Origin: Pseudovibrio sp. JCM 19062 | GTDB lineage: Bacteria; Pseudomonadota; Alphaproteobacteria; Rhizobiales; Stappiaceae | Assembly (NCBI GenBank): GCA_001310715.1 | Contig: BAXV01000003.1 | Span: 1 to 64,000 of the forward strand | DNA length: 64,000 nt | Direction of reading: 5' to 3' | Part shown: positions 21,167 through 31,417 of the stretch, piece by piece | Layout of the letters: each line of letters begins with the position of its first letter | Position numbering within the stretch: the first letter of the stretch is position 1 | Position numbers and translations under genes: made by a program | The notes under the pieces: model-generated | The model's input: the letters and a program-made list of their open reading frames with translations, nothing else | Told to the model about the DNA's origin: nothing | The model's database searches: none

Positions 21167-23068
21167 GAAGATTTGATCTGCTGATTACTGCCGCCATAGC
21201 TGCAAGCCTCGCATTGCCCCACGCTGCAATGGCATTGGTTCTGAAAGAAACACCGGGCCTCCCACCAGCCTGCCACCCATAGAAGAACGCTTGCCTACAG
21301 AGCCGCTCGTGACCAACCCTGAAGATCTCGGTAGGGTGGTTGGTGTTCAGGGGGGCTCGTTGCACACACTTATTGCCCGCCCCAAGGATGTTCGCCTTAT
21401 CAATGTCTGGGGTTATGCCCGACTGGTCGGCTACGACGAGAACCTTGAGCTTAACCCTGACATTCTGGAAAGCGTTGATAACGAGAACGACAGGGTCATC
21501 ACGCTGAACTTGCGCGAAGGCCATAAATGGTCGGATGGCACGTCGTTCACCTCAGAAGACTTCCGCTTCTGGTTTGAAGATATTGCTCTGAATACGGAGC
21601 TCAACCCCGTTGGTCTGCCCAGCTTCATGCTCGTGAATGGGGAAGGTCCCCAGTTTACTGTTATCGATGAAACTGCAGTGCGTTTTGAATGGAATGCGCC
21701 TAACCCTATGTTCTTGCAGGAGCTAGCAAAAGCACGACCACCTTTCATCTACAGGCCCGCTCAATATCTGAAACAGTTCCATAAGGACTATGGCGACCCG
21801 GAGTACATTTCCCGGATTGTTCGCCTTGAAAAAGTGCGAGGCTGGGCGCCGCTGTTTAATCGCATGGATGACATGTACGATGCATCCAATCCGTTCATTC
21901 CCACATTGCAGCCATGGGTGCCCCGAAGCGCCTCCGGCGAGCGTCGTGCTGTCACGGAACGCAATCCATTCTTCCACCGCGTGGACAGTGCAGGCCAGCA
22001 GCTACCTTACATCGACCGCGTCATCATGAGTGTGGTCGACAGCAATCTGATACCCGCGAAGACATTGGCCGGTGAAAGCGACCTTCAGGCCCGCGGGCTG
22101 GGGTTTGGCGATATCTCAGTTTTAAAGCGCGGGGAGCAACTGCGTGATTACGATACACGCCTCTGGCTCAACTCAAAAGGCTCGGAAATCTCGATCCTTC
22201 CCAATCTCAGTATTGAAGATCCCACATGGCGCACACTCATGCAGGATCGTCGCTTCCGCCACGCACTCTCGCTGGGCGTTGATCGGGAACTCATCAATAA
22301 AGTGCTTTATTTTGGTCTCGGCCGAGCCGGCAACGACACTGTGCTCGATGTCTCGCCGCTGTACCAACCGGACCTTCAGACCGCATGGGCAGAGTTTGAC
22401 CCAGACCTTGCCAATGAGTTGCTTGATGAGATTGGACTGACAGATAGACGTGGGGACGGAATCCGCTTGCTGGAAGATGGACGTCCACTACAGCTAATCA
22501 TCGAACTCACAGGGAAAACGCAGAACAGGATGATGCTCTGGAACTGGTTGCCGAGACCTGGAAGGAGATCGGTGTATCTGCGTTCATCCGCCCAAGTCAG
22601 CGCGACACAATCCGTGCCCGTGCCATCGCCGGCTCCTTGATGATGTCGGTTTGGTCCGGCTTTGAAAATGGCGTGCCGACAGCGGGCATGCCGCCAATCG
22701 ATTATGCCCCCACACGTGAAGACTTCCTCTCGTGGGCGCGCTGGGGCAACTACTACGAGACCGACGGCCAATCCGGCACCAAACCAGACTGGCCACCCGC
22801 CGTGCGTCTGGTTGAGCTGTTTGACCAATGGCTGATAAGCGCCAGTTTTGAAGAACGTGACGTAATCTGGGAACAAATGTTGCAGATCCATGCGGAAGAA
22901 ACCATCCATATCGGTCTGGTCAACGGCGTGCGCCAACCGGTTGTTGTCAAAGGCTTACTCAACGTTCCTGAAACGGGAATATATGGTTGGGACCCCGGCG
23001 CGCAGTTCGGGATTCACCGTATGGATCTTTTCTTCTTTGAGAACCTTCTGCCCGATGAGGGCCAATAA
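21163..23068 (+). CDS. Peptide ABC importer, periplasmic substrate-binding protein (family 5)
   Basis: Extracellular solute-binding protein of the Opp/Dpp class, large (about 635 residues), as in the YejA branch. Signal peptide MRRFDLLITAAIAASLAL with cleavage near AMA. Family features: GGSLHTLIARPKDVRLIN, LNLREGHKWSDGTSFTSEDF (the conserved WSDG.PFTA.D region), DRRFRHALSLGVDRELINK, and PLYQPDLQTAWAEFDPDLAN. Frame breaks: one base near 21262 and one near 22530 (NRMMLWNW should read in the ALELVAETWKEIG frame). It starts within the stop of the ATPase gene, so ATPase and receptor are coupled, an uncommon order. Ligand unknown; size and relatives suggest oligopeptides or peptide-like antibiotics. 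Confidence 0.9.
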
Positions 23069-23202
23069 AATTCGGCACAGATCTGGGTGTGTTAAGTAAG
23101 TACTAATGCCCCCCTTTAAACCTGATTAGATATACTCAGAGAAAGCCAAGGGAGCTCCTTTAGTGTTCCCGCACGAGTGGTGCAGAGAAGAAAGGGAAGC
23201 GG

Positions 23203-24229
23203 GTGCTCAATTACATCCTGCGGCGTCTCTTGATTATGATACCGACGCTTGCCGCTATCAGTTTTCTGATCTTCCTGATTATCGAATTGCCGGAAGGAGA
23301 TATATCTCCAATCAGATCTCCATGTTGCGCTCCACCGGCGAAAGCGCATCCATCAGCAGACTGGAGTTTCTTCGCAGCGAGTTCGCATTGGACCGTCCGT
23401 TTATTGAACGCTACGGAATCTGGGTTGGCCTTTGGCCCGGCCCGAATGGGTTTGATGGGCTCATTCAAGGAAACTGGGCTGGTCCTTTGAGTACAACCAA
23501 CCAGTGGACGAAGTGGTCGGTCCAACACTCCCGCTCACAATCGCTCTGAACCTTGCAACAATACTGTTCGTCTACTGCGTTGCTTTTCCCATCGGCATTT
23601 ACTCTGCAACCCACCAGTACTCAGTGGGAGATTACACTTTCACGCTCATAGGATACCTCGGCCTTGCCACCCCCAACTTCCTGCTGGCATTGGTCCTGAT
23701 CTATCTGGCCAACACATGGTTCGGGTTGTCTGTGGGCGGGCTTATGCAAGAGCAGTATATCGGGGCCCCCATGAGTAGCGGAAAAGTCTTGTCTATTCTG
23801 GCGCATCTTGTGGTCCCGGTCATCGTAATCGGAACCTCTGGCACAGCCGCTATGATCCGAAGGCTGCGCGCAAACCTTTTAGATGAGCTCTACAAGCAGT
23901 ACGTCACCACTGCCCGTTCAAAAGGCATGCGCGAAAGCAAGCTTCTGGTCAAATACCCTCTGCGCATCGCCTTGAATCCGTTCATCGCTGATATTGGTAA
24001 CCTAATTCCCTCGCTCGTCTCAGGCTCGGTGATTGTTTCCGTTGTCTTGAACCTGCCCACCGTTGGGCCGATCTTGTTGGGCGCGCTTCAGTCCCAAGAT
24101 CAGTTCCTTGCAGGATTTATTTTGCTCTTTGTCTCTCTGCTTACACTCGTCGGAATGCTGATCTCTGACATCCTGCTTGGATATCTGGATCCACGTATTC
24201 GCCTTGGAAAAGAAGGCGTAAGACAATGA
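23203..24229 (+). CDS. Peptide ABC importer, permease 1 (DppB/YejB type)
   Basis: Inner-membrane permease with six predicted helices. N-terminus MLNYILRRLLIMIPTLAAIS is the classic DppB-type start; the EAA loop region is near LRANLLDELYKQYVTTARSK and the C-terminal helix leads to LGYLDPRIRLGKEGV. GTG start at 23203. One base missing near 23300 (GDYISNQISML expected) and one near 23486 (GNWAGSFEYNQPVDEVVGP expected). Stop TGA overlaps the ATG of permease 2 (ATGA). The 134 bp between it and the binding-protein gene contain no other gene. The periplasmic loop after TM1 (about 100 residues) is normal for this subunit. Confidence 0.9.
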
Positions 24230-25399
24230 GCCCAGATAGCCGCCGCGATGACAAACCAGAGCACTACGTCAATCCGAAAGGATTTGACCCTAATGTCGTA
24301 GAGACACTGACCAAAGAGCAGGAGCGCTACTATCAAGCGGCTCAATGGAAGATTATCTGGTGGAAGTTCCGCAAACACAAACTGGCGGTAGTGTCGGTCG
24401 TTGTTTTGTTCTTCTTCTATCTGTGCGTGCCCTTTGCAGAAATGATCGCACCGTACCCTGTTGCCAAGCGCAATGTTGATTTCCTGTACGCCCCGCCGCA
24501 AGCATTGCATCTGTTCCATGAAGGAAAGTTCGTCGGCCCGTTCGTCTACGGCATGACCCCGTCCGTTGACTTGGAAAACCTGCGATGGGTGTATGAAACC
24601 GACAGGACCGACGTGCAGAAACTGAGGTTTTTCTGCGAAGGTGAACCCTACCAGTTCTGGGGCCTGTTTCCTGCCAGCTTCCACGTGATTTGCCCCGCTG
24701 AAGAAGGAACTCTGTTTCTCGCGGGAACAGACCGGTTAGGGCGAGACCAATACTCCGGCTTGGTCTACGGTGCGCGCCTGTCTCTCACCATTGGTCTTGT
24801 CGGGGTGAGCATTTCCATGGTGCTTGGTGTTCTACTGGGCGGAATGGCAGGTTTTTTTTGGAGGATGGATTGATAGCTCCGTGCAGCGGGTTATCGAGAT
24901 CATGCGATCACTGCCGGAACTTCCCCTCTGGATGGCCCTGTCCGCAGCCCTGCCAATCACATGGTCGCCGGTCTGGATATACTTTGGCTTGACGGTTATC
25001 CTCGGCCTTCTTGACTGGCCCGGTCTGGCGCGCGCCGTCAGGTCCAAATTGCTTTCTTTGCGCGAAGAAGAGTATGCCAAAGCCGCTACGCTCATGGGCG
25101 CAAAGCCAAGCCGGATTATCGTCAAACACCTGCTTCCCGGCTTCACAAGCCACCTTGTCGCCTCAGCAACCCTTTCTGTGCCCGCCATGATCCTTGGAGA
25201 AACCGCGTTGTCCTTCCTGAACCTTGGCCTCAGACGACCAGCGGTATCGTGGGGAGTTCTCCTCAATGAGGCCCAAAACATCGCCGTTGTAACCATCTAC
25301 CCATGGCTGATGGCTCCGGTCATCCCAATCATCATCGTAGTACTTGCCTTCAACTTCATGGGCGACGGCCTGCGCGATGCAGCAGATCCCTACAAGTAG
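24226..25399 (+). CDS. Peptide ABC importer, permease 2 (DppC/YejE type) with long periplasmic loop
   Basis: Second membrane subunit, about 390 residues. A cytoplasmic N-terminal tail of about 45 residues, TM1 (LAVVSVVVLFFFYLCVPFAE), then a periplasmic segment of about 105 residues before the conserved FLAGTDRLGRDQYSGLVYGA and the remaining five helices; EAA region KAATLMGAKPSRIIVKHLLPG; typical end NFMGDGLRDAADPYK. The long loop (normally 20-40 residues in DppC) is shared with the YejE branch and may cap the large binding protein. One extra T in the run at 24850-24857 breaks the frame; without it the text reads GMAGFFGGWIDSSVQRV. This is the last gene of the importer operon. Confidence 0.9.
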
Positions 25400-25522
25400 G
25401 GCAGAGCAAGCTGGAGGATCTCACAAGCAATTGAGCGGGGCAGCACCAAAAGGGCCTCAGCTGATGTTGAGCGATCTGTGACACAGACTGTTTCAATGAA
25501 CTCGGGTCTGACCCACTCCGGA

Positions 25523-26381
25523 CTAGACAAGTCCAGAAGCCTGATTGAAATTCCTTTTTGCTTCATCAAGAAGCTCTTTTGAACTGAGCCACTGCGCCGC
25601 TGGATGGGATGCGGTGAGCTTGAAGAACGCCTCCAGAAACTCGGTACAGTCCTCCCCATGATCCAAGTGGTGGGTTAGCAATCCAATGGGGTCGATTGAG
25701 TTCGCGCGCCGCCTGCACAGTTGCAGGTCTAATCTCTTGCGGGCGCGTTCCCAGCCAATAAAGGGTTTGTCCCTCTTCCATTCGATAATGTCGACATGGC
25801 TTTGTAGATGAGGCATTCGAAAGTGGTTTATCCATGTAAAGGCTGAAAGCCCATAGCCACCTTGCTGCTGGAGAAGACGCACTGCTGGCGGTGCGACCCG
25901 GTTCCAGGGAGGCACAAAGAGCGTACAAAGCGCGGCCCGAACAGATTTTGCAAGATCTGTTTGCCTCAATGAGCTCTTCTGTGAAATCCTGAGCGGAACG
26001 GCGCCATCCAAACTCACTAGACTTTTCTTCGCGTGATTTATCCTGATAGTTTTTATGCTGCCACCCATGGTGCAGCACATGAACTGCAGATGTGGTCTCA
26101 AGTCGCTGGGCCAGTGTGTCTTTGACGTATTTAGGGATGACCGAGAGAGACAGAGGAATACCAAAATCCTGCGAAAAGTTGAGCAGTGTCTCTAGCGCTG
26201 GTGTGGACGAGATTGCATCATCGTCACGCCACCAGAGCCTGACCTGACGGCCGCGCTCCGCGAACCAGTCAAGGTGTTGAACAAGTAGCTCTTCAAAGTG
26301 CTTTTGGTTTGTGTGGGGAGGTAGATTGTGTTCTGAAACAGGTGCAACGACTAATTCAGAGTTAGAGGTCACGCGTAACAT
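25523..26381 (-). CDS. Polysaccharide deacetylase family protein
   Basis: NodB-fold (CE4-like) hydrolase, about 287 residues, last gene of the leftward glycan operon. Metal/catalytic acidic motif RLWWRDDDA near residues 48-56, the His pair in VLHHGWQHKNY near 100-110, and the FVPPWNRV motif near 150. Such enzymes remove N- or O-acetyl groups from glycans. ATG (codon 26381-26379) follows GGGAAAGGA and overlaps the upstream glycosyltransferase gene by 20 bases. Two or more bases are missing between 25905 and 25960, where the peptide should read EANRxILQNLFGPRFVP. No signal peptide is evident, which points to action on a cytoplasmic lipid-linked or nucleotide-linked glycan. Region 25400-25522 holds only the convergent 3' ends. 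Confidence 0.8.
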
Positions 26382-27562
26382 TCCTTTCCCAAATGATCCC
26401 GAATGAATTATCTGCAGGCGTCTCCATCCCAAGGTCCGCAGCTAGGACCTGAGCGGCAATTTCTGCGCCATTGAGGGCGATACGCAAGTCCGGTGCCGGA
26501 AGCGAAAGAGCCTTTTGAGCCGCCTGAGCCAGCGTCTTTGCACTAAGCACTTTTTCAGGCACAGCCACCGCCCTGTGGTGTTTCATCAAACTAAGTGCGC
26601 GCTGAGTTTGCTCTGTTTCCGCCTCCTGGGCAAAGGGCACCAGAACCGATGGAACCCCCGCACGCAGAATATCAACCACTGTGTTATAGCCAGCTTGCGA
26701 AATGGAAAGCTTGGCATTCTTCAAGAGGGCCGGAAAGTCCTTCCGTGCTCGTTCAATCACAAACTCGGATGAGGAATGCCGCAACAGCTTTTGGAACTCA
26801 GCATCGGGAAGATCCTGTCCCACAAGAACACGCCATTTCTGCGTAAGACCAGACGGCATATGGTTGCGCGCCGAAAGTGCAGCATGCAAGAGCGCAGACC
26901 CAACAGCGCCCCCCCCACACGAAACAATGACCTCACCTTTGCCGTCGGTTGACGTAGCCGATGTGGAACGGTCATCGCTGATGTAGCCCGTATAGCGAAT
27001 GTGTGAGTTTACGCGCTCAGTGAAGGGAAAACTATCATCAAACGTAATGAGGTGCGGGTCCGAGTGGACGAGAATGCGATCATAAAAAGCTTTTGCCTGA
27101 GAGGCCATCCACTCCTCTTTCCAGATTTCATCCTTGCGCACCAGAATGTCGCGCACTGAACATACTATCCAAGGTGGGGAAGACATACTGCCGGCACACT
27201 CCAGAAGACGTGTCATCTCCGCAGCAAACATTCTGCGCCCAAAGGGATATGTCTCGGTGATCAGAAGATCATATTGCTCTGAAGTGAAGGCAGAGAGCGT
27301 TGCAGCAATGCGGTTTTCCCACCATGCCTCATCAACCGGAGTGTCATCCTCATCCAGCAATACATCGAATTTGGCATCTGCAGCGCGAACGGCTGGCAGC
27401 TGGACCACAGTCAGGCCATCGCAATCGACGGTTCGCGGCACCCGGTTGCCGGTTGCCAGTGTTACCGCAAATCCTTGGCGCACCAACGCTTGGCCAACGC
27501 GACCGCACGTACAATGTGGCCGGACCCCAGCAAATGTTGAACATGGATGAAGCTTTCATCAT
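26362..27562 (-). CDS. MurG-like (GT28 fold) glycosyltransferase
   Basis: GT-B fold transferase of about 400 residues. The N-terminus, read across two single-base losses near 27548 and 27489, is MMKAFIHVQHLLGSGHIVRA then LAKALVRQGFAVTLATGN, the expected GSGHxxR nucleotide-sugar site of the MurG/MGD group. The C-terminal donor domain has VSCGGGAVGSALL and ISQAGYNTVVDILRAGVPSV, the diagnostic GGYNT/AGYNT and acidic helix. The ATG overlaps the upstream gene's TGA (ATGA). The same family as the first gene of this operon (29925-31164), so the operon contains two divergent copies. Donor and acceptor are unknown. Confidence 0.82.
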
Positions 27563-28689
27563 CAGCCCCCTTGTACTCTCCGTTTAAACCGATGGTGTTC
27601 AATTGCGGCCTTCAGCACTTTGTCGAGCCCTTTCGCTCCAGCTTCCAGACTATGGCTTCTGTGAATGTTCTCGACAGCTGCAAGGGCCATCTCCTCACGT
27701 TTATTCGGATCATTGATGAGGGTTGCTATGTTCTTGGCCAATCCGGAGGCGTCACCTTCAGCAGAGAGCAAGCCGCTCTTGCCCTCTTCAACGATGTCCG
27801 GCACACCAAATACACGCCCGCCAACAACGGGCAGCCCGCAACATTGCGCTTCCAGAAACACAAAACCAAAAGCTTCACGAATGGCAGGCCACACAAAGAC
27901 ATCGTGAGACCGGTAGAGCCTCGGCATCTCTTGCCATGGAATGAGCCCGACAAAATCGGTGCGCTCTCGATCAAACAGCGGCTCAATCTCGCCGCGCGCA
28001 GGCCCGTCGCCCGCAATGGTCAACCGCCATGGCAGATCGGAAATCTGTTTCAGCGCGGCGGCAAGGATCATGTAAGAGAACTGCTTATCACCTTCACGCA
28101 TCATCCCAGCGCAAAGAAGCCGTATCTTGCCATCTGCCGAGCCTTTTGTAACGCTGTGACTAACCTCAAACTTTGCAGTTTCCAAAAAGGGCGGCAGAAC
28201 CGTCAAAACATCTTCATTTAGCACTTCCTTCAGACACTGCGCATCCGAGTTGGTGAGTGCCACCACATGGCTTGCCTGCGCAAGAGCTGCATCCGCAGCA
28301 TTAAAGCCGAGGGCCCAGTTGCCGGACTGCCGCTTTGGTGCGCGGCTGGCTTCAACAACCACATAAGGAATGTTGAACTTGGCGCACAGATACGGACCAA
28401 TCCAGTCAGGTGCCTTGTGGTAAAGGTGATAGGTGAGAAACACATCCGGCACATCACCGCGCTCAATCCACTGTTCGGCAAGGGCCTTTGCCTCTGTTAG
28501 AGCAAGCTCTTTCACTTCGCGGGTGACATCCTCGCCCCCGTGCGCGCGCCAGCTGCGGAATGTCGAGGCGACTTCAACCTCATGGCCAGCCAGTTTCAAC
28601 GCGCGCACAATCAACCGTCCCATCGTCCGGTCACCGGAAGGTACAGGATGGTCGATTGGCTTCATGGGAGCTGTAAAGGCAACTTTCAT
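27562..28689 (-). CDS. GT4 family glycosyltransferase
   Basis: Intact 375-residue retaining transferase. N-terminal MKVAFTAPMKPIDHPVPSGDRTMGR with the GDR.MGR acceptor-side motif; donor domain LLCAGMMREGDKQFSYMILA, VFVWPAIREAFGFVFLEAQC (E-x7-E catalytic motif EAFGFVFLE) and GVPDIVEEGKSGLL. ATG (28689-28687) lies inside the stop of the preceding gene, and its own TGA overlaps the next start, so the operon is translationally chained. An in-frame start 18 bases earlier exists but is inside the upstream gene. Confidence 0.88.
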   Translation of the reverse strand: MKVAFTAPMKPIDHPVPSGDRTMGRLIVRALKLAGHEVEVASTFRSWRAHGGEDVTREVKELALTEAKALAEQWIERGDVPDVFLTYHLYHKAPDWIGPYLCAKFNIPYVVVEASRAPKRQSGNWALGFNAADAALAQASHVVALTNSDAQCLKEVLNEDVLTVLPPFLETAKFEVSHSVTKGSADGKIRLLCAGMMREGDKQFSYMILAAALKQISDLPWRLTIAGDGPARGEIEPLFDRERTDFVGLIPWQEMPRLYRSHDVFVWPAIREAFGFVFLEAQCCGLPVVGGRVFGVPDIVEEGKSGLLSAEGDASGLAKNIATLINDPNKREEMALAAVENIHRSHSLEAGAKGLDKVLKAAIEHHRFKRRVQGG

Positions 28690-29928
28690 GAATAAAGCTC
28701 CAGGCATCTCGAGAATTTGTCTTCCAGAAATTTCAACCCGGGGGAGGCACTGAAACGCTGATGCACACTTTCAAATGCATTGCGTCCGATCCTCTCTCTC
28801 TCAGCGGGCTTGGTGATCAAGGACCGCAGGCCTCTGCAATCGCTCCTACGTCTTCAGTCGGACACAGCAGTCCCGTCCTGCCATCTTCAATAATCTCCGG
28901 CAGAGCGGAGACGTCAGTGGAAACGCACGGCAGCGACATAGCGTGGGCTTCCATCACAACATTCGGCAGCCCATCCCGATCCCCGGATTTTGTGACGCGG
29001 CAGGCGAGGGCAAAGATGTCAGCCTTTTCCATCTCCTGCAATACCTCGGTTCTGGGCTGCGCACCTAGCCATGAAATACGGTCATTCAGACTAAGCTTGT
29101 CTGCAAGGTCCTCAAGCTCTGCGATAATTCACCTCCGCCAATCTGGGTGAAGTGCCAGTTAAGGTCCTTGGGTAATTCACTGAGTGCACGCAGCAAGATA
29201 TCGTAGCCCTTTTTTGCGACCAATCGTCCGACAGATATGATCTGAACACTGTCTGGTCCTGTCCCATCCCGTAACCTCGCAGGACGTGGAGCCTCAGGAA
29301 ATCCGCTAAAATCTAGACCATGATATACAAGATTGATCTTCTCTGGCTGGGTGCAAAGTGAGCGTAGGTAGGTAAGGTTGGCCTTGGTACAGGTCACCCC
29401 CCAGTCTGCATCAGCAAGCTTGGTTTCAAGCTCCCATCGTTCCGTGGTCCAAATGTCCTTTGCATGGGCTGAAAAGGACCAGCGCCGACCAGAAAGCATT
29501 GCCGCATAACGTGCAACGGTGCAGGGGCTGTGCAGATAATGCGTGTGGATCCAATTTACATCCGCTGGCAATTCATGGGCCATCACACAGGCTTGCCCCC
29601 AACGGCGAAACCGCTCCGCATTCCGCTTGTGTTTCAGGTCAGCCTCAAAACGAACTCTGGCAGCCTCATAGGTCGGTTGCTTCTTCGCCCATGCCATTGC
29701 CCGCTTCACGCGGGGTGGATCATCTTTCAAGTACTCGGTGAGATAAAGAACGTCAGCTGTAATCTTTCTATGAACCTCATGGACGTAAGGATCATAAGGC
29801 TGACGTAGCGCAACAATCAGCTGTTTCATGCCAAGCTGCTGAAGACCAAAGATCTCCTGAGCAATAAAGGTCTCTGACAGACGTGGATACCCTTTGACGA
29901 CAACTGCAATGCGGCCTGCATCCATCAT
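28686..29928 (-). CDS. GT4 family glycosyltransferase
   Basis: About 415 residues. N-terminal IAVVVKGYPRLSETFIAQEI is the standard GT4 start with the SETFI motif; WIHTHYLHSPCTVARYAAML and FSAHAKDIW are in the acceptor half; the donor half has IISVGRLVAKKGYDILLRAL and the E-x7-E region DGLPNVVMEAHAMSLP then GLLCPTEDVGAIAEA. One base is missing near 29125 (GGGELIAELEDLADKLSLN expected) and one near 28832 (AIAEALRSLITKPAERERIG expected). ATGA overlaps join it to both neighbours. Acts on a cytoplasmic glycan intermediate; sugar not known. Confidence 0.87.
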
Positions 29929-31164
29929 GACCTCGCGCTGCGTTTCAGTTTAGAGTTTTTAGGAGGTTCGATCTGCTCTGAAAGATTTTGTGCATCTACG
30001 CCTAGAATTTCGGCAGTTCTGTGGTTGATCACGTCAAGCCCGCCGAGATAGTGCTCCGAGTTGGCATGTGAGGGCGGTGCAATGAACGGCAGGTTTGCAA
30101 GGGCCTTCACCATCAGTTCAACGCTTGGATAGCGTCGATTGGAAGCATCTGCGCAAGGCCAAGCTTTTGGCTTGCTCAGCACGGATGGCCTGCTCTCTGC
30201 GCGGCACAACACGCGGAACCAGCAAAGCCGGATTGTCAAACGAAAGGACCTCACAGAAGGTGTTGTATCCGCCCATGCCAATGACGGCGGTGGCGTTAGC
30301 ATATACGGTTCAAGCTGAGGCGTAAATCGCAGAATCTCCACATCTCGCAGATGCGAGGCACGGGTTGTGAAGGCCTCCATGTCCACTTTTCCCATAAAGG
30401 GTCCAAGCACAATTAGGCAGGGAACAGCGGTCGCATCCGCGCTTCATAGGCCTCATAACCCAGTCGACGAGTTCCACACCATCTCCGCCGCCGCCTGGTG
30501 TCACAAGCACATAAGGTGTTCCATCAAAGGGAGGTGTAAAGTCCTGGACTGAACTTGGCATAGATCGGCGCAAGTACCCGGTGAACATAGTTTTGTCCAT
30601 CACAGACTGGTCAAAGCCAAGCCCATCCAGTGGGTTGTTCATCAATGAGGGACCATAGACCCAAATCTCGTCGTAAAGATCATTAAGCGCAGGAAAGGCC
30701 CGCTTGCGCAGCCACTCTTCCTTCAAAACATGAGGATCATCCATCACATCGCGAAGACCCAGCACCATATGGGTTTTTTTTGTCCCTTGAGATATTGCAG
30801 TGGGTAGAACCTCACCACGCAGCCCAAGCGGCTCTTTATCTACGATGAAAATATCCGGCTTAAACACTTTGGCTGTGTGCTCAATTATGGAGGAGCGGAT
30901 TGCAATCGTCTCATTGATGTGCAGCTGCAAGGACAGAGACGTGTATTCGCCGCTTCGCAGCTTTATCACTCCCGGAATACGGACAAAATCAACCCGCGAA
31001 CGAAACTCAAAACTGCCAATGATGGGAGAACCGGATAGGATGAGAACGGACATCTCCGGAAAAGAGCCAACGAGGGATTCGGCAATTGTCCGGCAACGCC
31101 GCAAGTGGCCCAAGCCAAATGTGTCGTGGCTGTAAATCAGAATTTTCGGCGTCTTTACCGTCAT
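29925..31164 (-). CDS. MurG-like glycosyltransferase (COG4671 type), first gene of the glycan operon
   Basis: GT-B transferase of about 415 residues. N-terminal PKILIYSHDTFGLGHLRRC holds the glycine-rich GLGHLRR site. Middle section RDVMDDPHVLKEEWLRKRAF parallels RDILVRKDEIWKEEWM in the 26362-27562 gene, showing common descent. The donor half, reconstructed, reads VIGMGGYNTFCEVLSFDNPA then ALLVPRVVPRREQAIRAEQ. ATG (31164-31162) is preferred because AGAAGGG precedes it; the frame extends 96 bases further up. At least four one-base losses lie between 30090 and 30470. An eight-A run (minus strand) at 30774-30781 is in frame, so not every long run is faulty. Confidence 0.83.
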
Positions 31165-31417
31165 GCCCTTCTTATTCCATCTGCTACGCATAGAGTCAGG
31201 CGACAGATCACTCTGGTGGAGAAGAGCCACCAACAAACGGCCAAAACTGCATTTTCGCATTTCAACTCAAAGTAAAACCCCAAGAATTCAAGGATGTGAG
31301 TCGTTTCGTGCCGTTTTTTTTAAGATCTTGTAGCCTAATGTTCCTCTGCGTCAGTTAGAGCTCAAATTGCATCGCCTCGGTTCGAGTGAGTCTGGCCTGA
31401 ACTTAATCGGAGTGGAC
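31165..31417. promoter_or_regulatory. Divergent intergenic region between glycan operon and cyclic-nucleotide operon
   Basis: Two operons start back to back here: leftward at 31164 and rightward at 31418. The 253 bp contain AT-rich tracts and a T8 run at 31313-31320 but no gene. Promoters for both directions must lie here; I could not assign confident -35/-10 pairs. TGTGA at 31295-31299 is only half of a CRP-like site. Confidence 0.55.

Noticed and set aside
30774..30781. Frameshift at the T8 run inside the first glycosyltransferase
   Set aside because: The frame reads QGTKKTHMVLGLRDV through the run without a break, so this run is correct as it stands.
31290..31310. CRP-like operator TGTGA-N6-TCGTG in the divergent promoter region
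   Set aside because: Only the left half fits the CRP consensus; not enough to call a site despite the attractive cyclic-nucleotide context.
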